This document shows, in pieces, positions 1-8,101 of a DNA stretch of 64,000 bases. Source of the DNA: UMGS172 sp045578845. GTDB taxonomy: Bacteria > Bacillota > Clostridia > Oscillospirales > Acutalibacteraceae. The notes beneath the pieces were generated by a model, which did no database searches, was not told the origin of the DNA, and saw only the letters and a program-made list of their open reading frames with translations. Made by a program: the position numbers and the translations under genes. Every line of letters begins with the position of its first letter. Positions within the stretch are counted from its first letter, which is position 1. The stretch lies in the NCBI GenBank assembly GCA_045578845.1, contig JAZNLA010000070.1, forward strand, positions 15,024 through 79,023, written 5' to 3'.

Positions 1-2
1 AA

Positions 3-1736
3 AGCGAGCACAATCGTGGAATAGTCGAAGATATTTTGAGCTCTTGCGAGCGAATTACAGATGAAGAATTACGAATATTACTTGCATATTTTGCAATACA
101 ATTATACCAACAAAGCGGAGGAATTGTAATTTCAGAAAGTGCATTATTTGAAGGTGCAACTGAAATCACAACCAGCAGTGTGTTTAACGAATTGATTGGT
201 AATTTGCTTGAAAATGTAGATGTGCCAAAAACGGATTTAACAAACATTCAAACGGCTTTGAATTGCAATATCCAGTTAGTTTCTTTAGAAGATACTCTGG
301 GATTTATTTACATTTCTCTTAGAGATTTAAGCCTTCGAAAGCAAACAGGTGCATATTATACTCCAGAAAAAACAGTCACCAGGCTTATCAATAATTTGAA
401 AAAGAGTTTTGATACGGAATGCAAAACCTTATGTGATCCTTGTTGTGGAACGGGCAATTTTCTGATAGGACTAGTCGGTAATGGTGTAAAGGTTGAAAAT
501 CTATATGGTCAAGATATAGACGAAATTAGCATCCTTATTACAAGAATCAATATGTTTTTGCTTGATAATAGCATCACTAAAGAGCAATTATATTCTCAAT
601 TTATTTGCGGCGATACTCTTGTAAATACTTTTTCACGCAAATTCTCTGTTGTATTGGGAAATCCTCCTTGGGGATACGATTTCAGTAAGGAAGAAACGGT
701 CTATCTCACAGCCAATTATATTACGGCTAAAAGTAAAGGGACGGAGTCGTATGATTTGTTTATTGAAAAGGGATTGGCAATGCTTGAAGAATATGGATGT
801 TTAGCATATGTATTGCCCGAAGCAATTTTAAGCGTAAATTCTCATCAGCAAGCAAGAGAATTGATAGTAAAAAACACAGCTTTTAAGTTTGTTAGTTATT
901 TAGGTAATGCTTTTTCAGGAGTGCAATGCCCCGCTATCATTTTAGGACTTCAAAACGGTTATCAAGGCGAAATCCAAAATTGTAAAATTGAACTTGCCGA
1001 TAAAAAATTTACTATCGAGAAAAACAGAAATATTGATTCCTCTCTATTTTCTTTTAATATGAGTGACAAAGAGTATGATTGTTTGTATGCAATTAGTTCG
1101 GTATCAAATGCAAAGTATCTTGCAAATAATGCAAGGTTTGCATTAGGTATTGTAACCGGAAACAACAAGGAATACATTACGAACACAAAAACCAAAGGAA
1201 TGGAAGTTGTCTTAAAAGGTAGCGATATTTATAGATATGCTATAAAGGGAACAGAGAATTATATTCGTTTTGTTCCCGAAAAATTTCAGCAAGTTGCGCC
1301 AACTGAATTGTATAGAGCAGAAGAAAAATTGTTATATAGATTTATTGCTGATGTTCCGGTGTTCACATACGATAATCAGCAAACACTTTCTTTGAATAGC
1401 TGTAATATTGTCATACCAGAAATTCCAGAACTTGAAATGAAATATATTCTTGCAATACTCAACTCAAGTGTTGCGGCGTATTTTATCTCCAAGAAATTCA
1501 ATTCTGTAAAACTGCTTCGATCCCATATAGAACAAATGCCCATTCCCGTTGTTCCTTCAGAAACTCAATCTGCGATTATAAAAAAAGTAGACCGCATAAT
1601 GAGTTCTTCCGAAAACATCAGCGGTCTATATGCAGATTTAGATCAGTGCATTATGGGGTTGTTTGGACTTAATGTCAATCAAATTGATATTATTCAAACG
1701 GCCTTAAGGGAGAAAAACTTATTCCTTAGAGAATAG
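3..1736 (+). CDS. N6-adenine DNA methyltransferase of a type II R-M system (5' end outside window)
   Basis: Transfers a methyl group from SAM to adenine in DNA, most likely to protect host DNA from the nuclease(s) encoded just downstream on the other strand. The motif order is that of gamma-class M.TaqI-like enzymes: motif X (QTGAYYTP, about base 345), the SAM-binding motif I (DPCCGTGNF, about base 435) and catalytic motif IV (NPPW, about base 660). A long C-terminal half without catalytic motifs would be the target-recognition domain. The frame is open back to base 3 with no stop. The TTG at 36 has no ribosome-binding site, so the gene very probably starts outside the window. Its 3' end overlaps the convergent nuclease-like gene by 18 bases. 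Recognition sequence unknown. Confidence 0.85.
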   Translation, partial: SEHNRGIVEDILSSCERITDEELRILLAYFAIQLYQQSGGIVISESALFEGATEITTSSVFNELIGNLLENVDVPKTDLTNIQTALNCNIQLVSLEDTLGFIYISLRDLSLRKQTGAYYTPEKTVTRLINNLKKSFDTECKTLCDPCCGTGNFLIGLVGNGVKVENLYGQDIDEISILITRINMFLLDNSITKEQLYSQFICGDTLVNTFSRKFSVVLGNPPWGYDFSKEETVYLTANYITAKSKGTESYDLFIEKGLAMLEEYGCLAYVLPEAILSVNSHQQARELIVKNTAFKFVSYLGNAFSGVQCPAIILGLQNGYQGEIQNCKIELADKKFTIEKNRNIDSSLFSFNMSDKEYDCLYAISSVSNAKYLANNARFALGIVTGNNKEYITNTKTKGMEVVLKGSDIYRYAIKGTENYIRFVPEKFQQVAPTELYRAEEKLLYRFIADVPVFTYDNQQTLSLNSCNIVIPEIPELEMKYILAILNSSVAAYFISKKFNSVKLLRSHIEQMPIPVVPSETQSAIIKKVDRIMSSSENISGLYADLDQCIMGLFGLNVNQIDIIQTALREKNLFLRE

Positions 1737-2255
1737 AGTTAATAATTCGTTATAATTCAATTCCCGATAAAAGTAATTCTCTTTATGGTAAGCATAGTTT
1801 GATCTATTTATGTGAAACTGATATTCTGTTCCACCCTTATGCTGAATTGAATATCCTGGCATAGTAGGAACAATTTTACTATCTGCTTTAAGTATCACAA
1901 TTTTATCTTTGAAGAAAATTCCATAATACAGAATGTGAAACTCTGATGGTTTAATTTGTTGGATATTGCAATCAAAAGTTATAGTTGCAGCTTCCGATTC
2001 GATCAACGGTCTTGAATCTGCTGTTGAATTCAAACATAGTTCCACAATATTTGATTGCTTTAATGATTTTAGTTTCTTTTTCGCACGAGAAAATTTTACT
2101 TCGATTTTTCTGCTGTTGGAGTCCAAAAGGTCAAAATATTTACCATCAGCAGGAGTAAACCCTTCAAGTTTTTCTACCATCAACTGAGCCAACTCTCCGA
2201 AATTAGTTCCAAGTGCAAAAATTCCCCTTCGGAAATCATCTATATTTACAGACAT
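1719..2255 (-). CDS. Putative restriction endonuclease subunit 2 (paralogue of the upstream gene)
   Basis: A 178-residue protein that I cannot place in a named family. It is clearly a paralogue of the next gene upstream: both begin with a FRxGIFAL segment, share an IE(V/I)KFS block, then FDCNIQQ(I/V)K and LYYG(I/L)FF, and end with a QFH(I/L)NR block. The D45...E52-V-K54 arrangement resembles the catalytic core of PD-(D/E)xK nucleases. Its ATG directly follows the TAA of the upstream gene, so translation is probably coupled. Convergent overlap with the adenine methyltransferase gene supports a restriction function. That function is inferred from context and motif, not from recognised homology. 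Confidence 0.6.
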   Translation of the reverse strand: MSVNIDDFRRGIFALGTNFGELAQLMVEKLEGFTPADGKYFDLLDSNSRKIEVKFSRAKKKLKSLKQSNIVELCLNSTADSRPLIESEAATITFDCNIQQIKPSEFHILYYGIFFKDKIVILKADSKIVPTMPGYSIQHKGGTEYQFHINRSNYAYHKENYFYRELNYNELLTLFSKE

Positions 2256-2813
2256 TTATGCCTCCATTGCTTCAAGAATATTATGCAAATCTTCGTATGC
2301 GAGCCACTGAACAAAGTGGTTTTGCATATGATAATCGATGCTATTTCGATTCAAATGGAACTGTCCTTCGCCTTCGTTACCCTTATGTTGTTTATCGGAG
2401 TAGCCAGGACACGAAAGGATTTCATCCGAGAACATTTTGAAAATGGCAATGCGATCAGCAAAAAACAGTCCATAGTAAAGAATATCAAACTCTAACCGCT
2501 TAACTTGCTGGATATTGCAGTCGAAGTCATATTCATACATTTCTGTGCTGTTTAATGCACGATTACCGAGGTTAGCCTTTTTGCATTGGTCGATAGAATT
2601 GAAACGGCTAATTACCGCTTCGTTCGCCTTCATAACGGTAGAAAATTTTATTTCTATTCTCTGATTTCCAATTTCATCATAGCGGTCATGGAACTGGTTG
2701 TGGGATTTTGAAAAGCTATATAGTGCTTCGATCATAAGTTCTGCAACCGTTCCAAATCTTCGTGTACGCAGAGCGAAAATTCCGTCACGAAATTCTTTGA
2801 TTTCATTTGTCAT
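2256..2813 (-). CDS. Putative restriction endonuclease subunit 1 (paralogue of the downstream gene)
   Basis: A 185-residue protein homologous along its length to the following gene. A D46...E54-I-K56 triad in the IEIKFS segment fits a PD-(D/E)xK nuclease core, and the LYYGLFF segment and the C-terminal QFHLNR block are shared with the partner. Its start overlaps the end of the Cro/C1-type regulator gene by 11 bases, giving the order regulator, subunit 1, subunit 2. Two intact, differently diverged copies side by side suggest a heterodimeric enzyme, as known for BbvCI and Bpu10I, rather than a dead duplicate. Substrate and cleavage site cannot be read from the sequence. Confidence 0.6.
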   Translation of the reverse strand: MTNEIKEFRDGIFALRTRRFGTVAELMIEALYSFSKSHNQFHDRYDEIGNQRIEIKFSTVMKANEAVISRFNSIDQCKKANLGNRALNSTEMYEYDFDCNIQQVKRLEFDILYYGLFFADRIAIFKMFSDEILSCPGYSDKQHKGNEGEGQFHLNRNSIDYHMQNHFVQWLAYEDLHNILEAMEA

Positions 2814-3036
2814 TGCTTATATCCTCCTTGGTTTCTATAAATAACAGGTATGTTTCTATGCCGAGAGCATCTGCAATTCTTTGTATATTTTCAAGTGAGA
2901 TGCTCCTGCGATAACACTCTATCGCACTGATATAGGTACGATGCATACCGCATTTATCTGCGAATGCTTCTTGGGAAATACCGAGAGCCGTTCGATATTT
3001 CTTTAAATTACTTCCGAAAACTTTTACAATATCCAT
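2803..3036 (-). CDS. Cro/C1-type helix-turn-helix regulator, probable R-M controller protein
   Basis: A 77-residue DNA-binding protein consisting of little more than an XRE-family helix-turn-helix. SQEAFADKCGMHRTYISAIE forms the HTH at about residues 19-38, followed by the usual helix SLENIQRIADALGI. I chose the ATG at 3036 because GGAGGATTGC lies just upstream; an in-frame extension to 3096 has no such site. It overlaps the nuclease-like gene that follows. Position and size match controller (C) proteins of type II R-M systems, which delay nuclease expression until methylation is established. That role is inferred. Confidence 0.8.
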   Translation of the reverse strand: MDIVKVFGSNLKKYRTALGISQEAFADKCGMHRTYISAIECYRRSISLENIQRIADALGIETYLLFIETKEDISNDK

Positions 3037-3162
3037 AGTTGCAATCCTCCACGATATATAGTATAATGCTATTGAACACAAAAAGTCTACATACAATAAG
3101 TATCTATTGATAATGAAACAATCATAAAAATTATATTTACTCTAAACACAGGAGGTGAACAT

Positions 3163-4758
3163 ATGAAACTTGTAATCTATGCTCGGTATTCGAGCCATAG
3201 TCAGACGGAGCAGTCAATTGAGGGACAGCTTATCGCCTGCTATGACTACGCCAAGAACAACGGGCATACGGTTGTGGGCGAGTATATTGACCGAGCGCAA
3301 AGCGGTACAACGGACAACCGAATCGAGTTTCAGAGAATGATTGCCGACAGTGATCGGCACACCTTCGATGGCGTTTTGGTGTATCAGCTTGACCGTTTTG
3401 CCCGCAACCGTTTTGACAGTGCCGTGAATAAGGCGAAGCTGAAAAAGAACGGTGTGCGTGTCCTCTCGGCTCGTGAGAACATAACCGATGATGCCAGCGG
3501 TATTCTCGTTGAGGGTATACTGGAAAGTATGGCTGAATATTACTCTGCTGAACTTTCGCAGAAGATTCGTCGTGGTATGGATATCAATGCTGAGAAGTGC
3601 TTGAGCAACGGCAGCAATCCCGGACTTGGCTATTCTGTGGATAGTGACCGCCGCTTCCATGTCAACCCCGAAACGGCCCCTATTGTCCGTGAAATTTTTG
3701 AAATGTATGCAAGTGGACAGACTGTTACCGAGATTATAACCCAACTCAATGCAAGAGGGGTAAAAACCTCCCTCGGTAAAGAGTTTAACAAAAACAGTCT
3801 GCACCGTCTACTTCGCAACAAACGGTACATCGGTTACTACATTTACAAGGACACCGAAACACCCGGCGGTATGCCACGCATTCTTGATGATGACCTGTTC
3901 GAGCGTGTGCAGAGTATGCTTGACCGCAATAAAAAAGCCCCTGCCCGTAAACGAGGCAAGGACGAATATCTGCTGACTACCAAACTATTCTGTGGCTACT
4001 GCAAGGAAATGATGATTGGCTATGGCGGCACAGGCAAGTCCGGCAAGGTTTATCATTACTACGCTTGCAAAAATGCCAAGAAGAAGCTTTGCAAGAAAAA
4101 GATTGTGGACAAGCAGACCATCGAAGAGCGTGTAATCAAGGCTTGTCTGAGTCTGCTGACCGAGAGCAATATCAAAAGGATTGCCAAGGCAGTTGCCGAT
4201 ATTTGCAAAGCGGATATGGACTCCGCACCTATCAAACGATTAAAGGATTCCATCCGAGAGATTGATGTGGCGATTGAAAACCTCTGGAAGGCCTTGGAGC
4301 ACGGTCAGTCGGTGGATATGATAACCGAGCGTATTGACAAACGCAAGCAAGAAAAAGCCACCTTAGAGGATCAGCTTGCCCTTGAAATGGCAAAGGAATT
4401 TATTTTGACCGAGCCACAGGTTATCGCCTTTCTGCAAAAGCTAAAAAACAGCAAGGATGATATTCGCCGTCGCAGGAGCATTATCAACATCTTTGTCAGT
4501 GCCATTTACCTATGGGATGACAAGTTCCGTATGGTACTCAACGGTAGCGACAAGCAAATCGTAATTGACGACATTCTACTTGATGATATCAACGAGCATT
4601 TTGATGGCTTAAACAGCGAATTAGAGGGGTGTTCACAGTTGGTTGCGGACGCTCCACCAAAAAATCTGCCGACTTATGTCGGCAGATTTTTTTTATTAAA
4701 ACCGGCAGGCTTGGTATATCATCATACCTTTAGGTATGTAAAAATACTGTCGGCTTGA
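3163..4758 (+). CDS. Large serine recombinase (site-specific integrase)
   Basis: A 531-residue recombinase that would integrate or excise the mobile element carrying it. The N-terminal resolvase domain starts at KLVIYARYSS with the nucleophilic serine near residue 10, and continues with QLDRFARNR and an ESMAEYYSAELSQK helix. A recombinase domain (about 165-270), a zinc ribbon with paired cysteines (LFCGYC ... YACKNAKKKLC) and a coiled-coil segment (about 360-420) follow. GGAGGTGAACAT precedes the ATG. Base composition looks richer in G+C than the neighbouring R-M genes, a sign of transfer. The reading frame runs past a plausible end (near SQLVADAPP, about base 4655) through the terminator hairpin, so the last 30 or so residues may not be ancestral. 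Confidence 0.93.
   Translation: MKLVIYARYSSHSQTEQSIEGQLIACYDYAKNNGHTVVGEYIDRAQSGTTDNRIEFQRMIADSDRHTFDGVLVYQLDRFARNRFDSAVNKAKLKKNGVRVLSARENITDDASGILVEGILESMAEYYSAELSQKIRRGMDINAEKCLSNGSNPGLGYSVDSDRRFHVNPETAPIVREIFEMYASGQTVTEIITQLNARGVKTSLGKEFNKNSLHRLLRNKRYIGYYIYKDTETPGGMPRILDDDLFERVQSMLDRNKKAPARKRGKDEYLLTTKLFCGYCKEMMIGYGGTGKSGKVYHYYACKNAKKKLCKKKIVDKQTIEERVIKACLSLLTESNIKRIAKAVADICKADMDSAPIKRLKDSIREIDVAIENLWKALEHGQSVDMITERIDKRKQEKATLEDQLALEMAKEFILTEPQVIAFLQKLKNSKDDIRRRRSIINIFVSAIYLWDDKFRMVLNGSDKQIVIDDILLDDINEHFDGLNSELEGCSQLVADAPPKNLPTYVGRFFLLKPAGLVYHHTFRYVKILSA
4661..4694 (+). terminator. Terminator hairpin inside the 3' end of the recombinase frame
   Basis: A 13-bp perfect stem (4661-4673 with 4678-4690) with a TTAT loop and a T-run to 4694. 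It lies within the annotated recombinase reading frame, which suggests the frame was extended by whatever DNA now lies beyond the ancestral stop. Confidence 0.75.
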
Positions 4759-4783
4759 TGATATACCATTGCTTTCGCAATGG
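4713..4783. repeat. Palindromic segment after the recombinase gene
   Basis: GGTATATCATC at 4713-4723 is repeated inverted as GATGATATACC at 4757-4767. A second small hairpin (CCATTGC / GCAATGG, 4766-4783) abuts it. The segment lies between the recombinase and the tRNA genes. It could be an element end, an attachment-site region or a small interspersed palindrome; the sequence alone does not decide. Confidence 0.5.
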
Positions 4784-4785
4784 AT

Positions 4786-4818
4786 AAAAAAACGACTTGT
4801 CGAAACAAGTCGTTTTTT
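4786..4818 (-). terminator. Terminator of the tRNA-Gly/tRNA-Arg transcript
   Basis: A stem of about 14 bp (arms 4786-4800 and 4805-4818) with A/T tails on both sides. It lies directly 3' of the tRNA-Arg gene on the minus strand, with a T-run on that strand, and could work in both directions. Confidence 0.75.
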
Positions 4819-4894
4819 GGCGCACTGAAAGGGACTCGAACCCCTGGCCTACTGCTTAGAAGGCAGTTGCTCTATCCAGCTGAGCTATCAGCGC
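4818..4894 (-). tRNA. tRNA-Arg (anticodon UCU)
   Basis: A 77-nt cloverleaf. The acceptor arm begins GCGCTGA, pairing with TCAGTGC apart from one G-U. The anticodon stem ACTGC/GCAGT encloses loop CTTCTAA (anticodon TCT), and the T-arm carries GGTTCGAGTCC. Discriminator G is followed by an encoded CCA. It lies downstream of tRNA-Gly on the same strand and is probably co-transcribed. Confidence 0.96.
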
Positions 4895-4952
4895 AAACTA
4901 TTCATAAAAAACGCCCACATACCGAAGACTTTTGCCTTCGGCAGGGCATTTT

Positions 4953-5026
<74 letters not shown>

Positions 5027-5042
5027 ATTCGTGACGCTGTTT

Positions 5043-5071
5043 ATTTTATCATAAGCAGCGTCGATAGTCAA
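5043..5071 (-). promoter_or_regulatory. Promoter of the tRNA pair
   Basis: Minus-strand -35 TTGACT (5066-5071) and -10 TAAAAT (5043-5048) are separated by 17 bp, and the tRNA-Gly 5' end lies 17 bases downstream of the -10. Confidence 0.75.
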
Positions 5072-5079
5072 GCAAAATT

Positions 5080-7371
5080 TTACATATTTGTATAAGAAAT
5101 TTTCGGCTCGCCGTCAAAATCAGCAGTTATGCTCTTATAGGCGACATCGGGATTATCGATAAGCATACCTATAATTTTATCTTCTACAGTTTTTCTTATG
5201 AGTTTTCTTATATCCCTCGCCCCGCTTGTAGTTCCGCAGTTTTCTGCAAGGTATTCACAAAGTGCATCGGTAAATTCAAACTTTATTCCCTTTTCTTTTA
5301 GGTTTGGTTTAAGTCCATTTAGATTTAGTCTTGCAATTTCTTTTAAAGAGTTACGGGACAGCGGTGAGAAGAAAATAATATCGTCTACTCTGCCTAAAAA
5401 TTCAGGCCGTAAAAATTCTTTTAAAGCCTTCATTGATTTATCTTTTGATGCATCGGTAACCGTTCTTGAAAAACCTAACAATGTGCCGTTATTATCACTG
5501 CCGGCATTAGAGGTCATCACTATAACAGTATTTTCAAAGTTGACTGTTCTGCCTTGTGCATCGGTTATTCTGCCGTCGTCAAGAATTTGAAGCAAAATAT
5601 GCATTATATCGGGGTGTGCTTTTTCAATTTCATCAAAAAGTATTACGGAATACGGTTTTCTGCGTACCTTTTCGGTCAGTTGGCCTGCTTCGTCATAACC
5701 AACATATCCCGGAGGGGCACCTATTAGTTTTGATACAGCGTGTTTTTCCATAAATTCCGACATATCAAGTCTGATAAGTGAGTCGGGAGTGTTAAACATT
5801 TCTTTGGCAAGGGTCTTGACAAGTTCGGTTTTGCCGACACCTGTAGGACCGACAAAGATAAATGACGCGGGTTTTCTGTGACCTGAAATTTGAACACTTG
5901 AACGTCTTACACCTAAAACAACCGCTTCTACAGCCTCATCTTGACCTATTATGTGTTGTTTTATGTTGTTTTCAAGGTTTGAAAGTTTTTCCAAGTTATT
6001 CTGTTTTACTTTTACGGCGGGAATACCTGTCCAAAGTTCAATTACACTTGCCAAGTCATCGGGTGTAACGCTGTTATCTAAAGCCTTAGGTTTTGCTTTT
6101 TCTGCATCTTCTTTGCTCTTTTCAAGTTCAAACTTTACATTGGCTATTCTTTCATAATCGGGATTTTCAATAACCGATTCAAGTTCAGCCAACTCCTCGG
6201 TCAGTTTCTTTGTGTTTTTTTCGGCAATATAAAGGTCATCAATAGATTTATTTCTAAGGCAAGCACATGCACATGCCTCGTCAAGTAAATCTAATGCTTT
6301 ATCTGGCAAAAAGCGGTCGCTTATATATCTTTCGGACAGTAAAACAGCACTGCGAACTATATCGTCGGATACCTTTACATTATGAAATCCTTCATAATAT
6401 CCCCTGATACCCGAAAGCATTTTAACAGAGTCCTCAATAGACGGCTCTTCAACTGTAACAGGCTGAAAACGGCGTTCTAAAGCGGCGTCTTTTTCGACGT
6501 ACTTGCGGTACTCTTTAAAGGTTGTAGCACCTATTACCTGTATTTCTCCGCGTGACAAAGCGGGTTTTAAGATGTTGCCCGCACTCATAGAGCCTTCGGA
6601 ATCGCCTGCACCGACAAGGTTATGAACTTCGTCGATAAATAAAATTATATTACCTTCTGCCTTCACTTCGTCAATAAGTCCTTTTATGCGGCTTTCAAAT
6701 TGACCGCGGAACTGTGTGCCCGCAACAAGACCGGTTAAATCAAGTAACATGATTTCTTTGTCGAGCAGTTTTGCGGGGGCATTCTTTTGTGCAATTTTAA
6801 GAGCCAATCCTTCGGCTATAGCGGTTTTACCGACACCGGGCTCACCTATTAAACAAGGGTTGTTTTTTGTTCTGCGTGATAAAATTTGTATAGTTCTGTA
6901 AAGTTCGTCATCTCTGCCAATAATAACGTCAAGTTCACCGTTTCTCGCCTTCTCGGTAAGGTTGGTACAAAACATTGAAATAAATTTTCTTTTATTATTA
7001 TTTTTCTTTTTATCGGATTTTTCGGCAGTTTCGGTAGTGCTCTTTTCCTCATTAGGGTTGCCTGCTTTATTCATATTACCGAAAATTCCGTTTAAAAACG
7101 GGAAAGTTGCGGCACCGCCCGGCGAAAAAGCATCATCGTCATCTAAGCCGTCGGTATCCATAACCTCCATGAGTTGATTACTCATTTCCTCGATATCATC
7201 GTCGGAAATGTTCATTTTTTGAAGCAGGTCATCAACCGGTTTAATTCCCGATTCCTTTGCACAAACCAAGCAAAGACCTTTCGGTTTAGAGTTTTGATTA
7301 ACACCGTTGTTGCTCATTTCTTGAATAAAGACAACAGCCGGTCTTTTTTTACATTTAAAACAAAGTTCCAT
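5080..7371 (-). CDS. clpE: Clp/Hsp100 AAA+ unfoldase with N-terminal zinc finger (ClpE-like)
   Basis: An ATP-driven protein unfoldase that should feed substrates to ClpP in the cytoplasm. The N-terminus carries a four-cysteine zinc finger (C4, C7, C34, C37), the hallmark of ClpE, in place of the paired Clp_N repeats of ClpC. An acidic/charged linker follows to about residue 130. The first AAA+ domain has Walker A GEPGVGKT near 176 and Walker B FIDE; the second has Walker A GPTGVGKT and Walker B LFDE. An LGF tripeptide in the second AAA+ domain matches the ClpP-docking loop. At 763 residues it is slightly long for ClpE. AGGAG precedes the ATG. No CtsR operator is obvious; it may be read from the upstream cvpA region. 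Confidence 0.88.
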   Translation of the reverse strand: MELCFKCKKRPAVVFIQEMSNNGVNQNSKPKGLCLVCAKESGIKPVDDLLQKMNISDDDIEEMSNQLMEVMDTDGLDDDDAFSPGGAATFPFLNGIFGNMNKAGNPNEEKSTTETAEKSDKKKNNNKRKFISMFCTNLTEKARNGELDVIIGRDDELYRTIQILSRRTKNNPCLIGEPGVGKTAIAEGLALKIAQKNAPAKLLDKEIMLLDLTGLVAGTQFRGQFESRIKGLIDEVKAEGNIILFIDEVHNLVGAGDSEGSMSAGNILKPALSRGEIQVIGATTFKEYRKYVEKDAALERRFQPVTVEEPSIEDSVKMLSGIRGYYEGFHNVKVSDDIVRSAVLLSERYISDRFLPDKALDLLDEACACACLRNKSIDDLYIAEKNTKKLTEELAELESVIENPDYERIANVKFELEKSKEDAEKAKPKALDNSVTPDDLASVIELWTGIPAVKVKQNNLEKLSNLENNIKQHIIGQDEAVEAVVLGVRRSSVQISGHRKPASFIFVGPTGVGKTELVKTLAKEMFNTPDSLIRLDMSEFMEKHAVSKLIGAPPGYVGYDEAGQLTEKVRRKPYSVILFDEIEKAHPDIMHILLQILDDGRITDAQGRTVNFENTVIVMTSNAGSDNNGTLLGFSRTVTDASKDKSMKALKEFLRPEFLGRVDDIIFFSPLSRNSLKEIARLNLNGLKPNLKEKGIKFEFTDALCEYLAENCGTTSGARDIRKLIRKTVEDKIIGMLIDNPDVAYKSITADFDGEPKISYTNM

Positions 7372-7385
7372 ATTTACTCCTATCC

Positions 7386-8099
7386 TTAGAGCAATGTGAG
7401 TTTATTAAGAATATTACCCAAACGCCCGAAAATATATGTGTCATTTAATATTTCGGCATTGATACCGAAAATATTAACAGAACTCAAAATAATAATTTCT
7501 TTTAAAATAAAGCATGAAATAACGGCAATTACAACACCTTCGGCAAGGCCTGTAACAAGTCCCAAAACCTTATTTGCGGTGTTAAGTAAAGGGAGTTTTG
7601 AAAAAATATTCAAAGCCTTGATAATAAATTTCAGTAAAAACTTTATTACAATAAAAATAACAATAAAGAGTATTAACGATATTATAGCCTTTATAAACGG
7701 TTTTGCTATTTTTTCGGTTATTGATTTTGCAATACCGTCGGCAATTGAGTTGCCGTCAGACTCATCTTTTTTGGTTTTTATTGTATCTTCAAGGTCAATT
7801 CCAAATCCGTCAGCCGCAGTAACAATATAATCGGGTAAAGCACTTTTAATATCACTGACTGTTTCGGCGGAAGTTTCGGTAATAGAGTTTGCAATACCGG
7901 TTTCCACCTTTGATTTTATAAAAGTATCATAAATAATATCTGTAGTGAATGAGGAAATCCATAATGATAAAATTAGTGCAATTATAACACCCGTTAAACT
8001 GAAAAAGGTAATTATAAATCCCTTTTTGTATCCTATTATTGCAAATGTTACCACTAAAACTATAACTGAAATATCTAAAATATAGTTCAATATTATCAC
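7386..8099 (-). CDS. CvpA-family membrane protein
   Basis: A 237-residue integral membrane protein. It starts with a hydrophobic segment and the GYKKGF turn typical of CvpA (colicin V production) proteins, then has further membrane segments near 30-50, 135-165 and 180-205. A hydrophilic, externally or internally exposed stretch separates segments two and three (about 55-130). In Firmicutes the family is poorly characterised and linked to envelope functions. It sits 2 bases after the DUF5711-like gene and 14 bases before clpE, so a shared transcript is likely. Confidence 0.8.
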   Translation of the reverse strand: MIILNYILDISVIVLVVTFAIIGYKKGFIITFFSLTGVIIALILSLWISSFTTDIIYDTFIKSKVETGIANSITETSAETVSDIKSALPDYIVTAADGFGIDLEDTIKTKKDESDGNSIADGIAKSITEKIAKPFIKAIISLILFIVIFIVIKFLLKFIIKALNIFSKLPLLNTANKVLGLVTGLAEGVVIAVISCFILKEIIILSSVNIFGINAEILNDTYIFGRLGNILNKLTLL

Positions 8100-8101
8100 C
8101 T

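Noticed and set aside
3214..3804. A 196-codon antisense frame within the serine recombinase gene
   Set aside because: No ribosome-binding site and no family resemblance; the sense strand has full recombinase domains.
5027..5079. Attachment site in the tRNA-Gly or tRNA-Arg gene
   Set aside because: Both tRNA genes are complete and no duplicated tRNA 3' end is visible nearby; large serine recombinases also seldom use tRNA genes.
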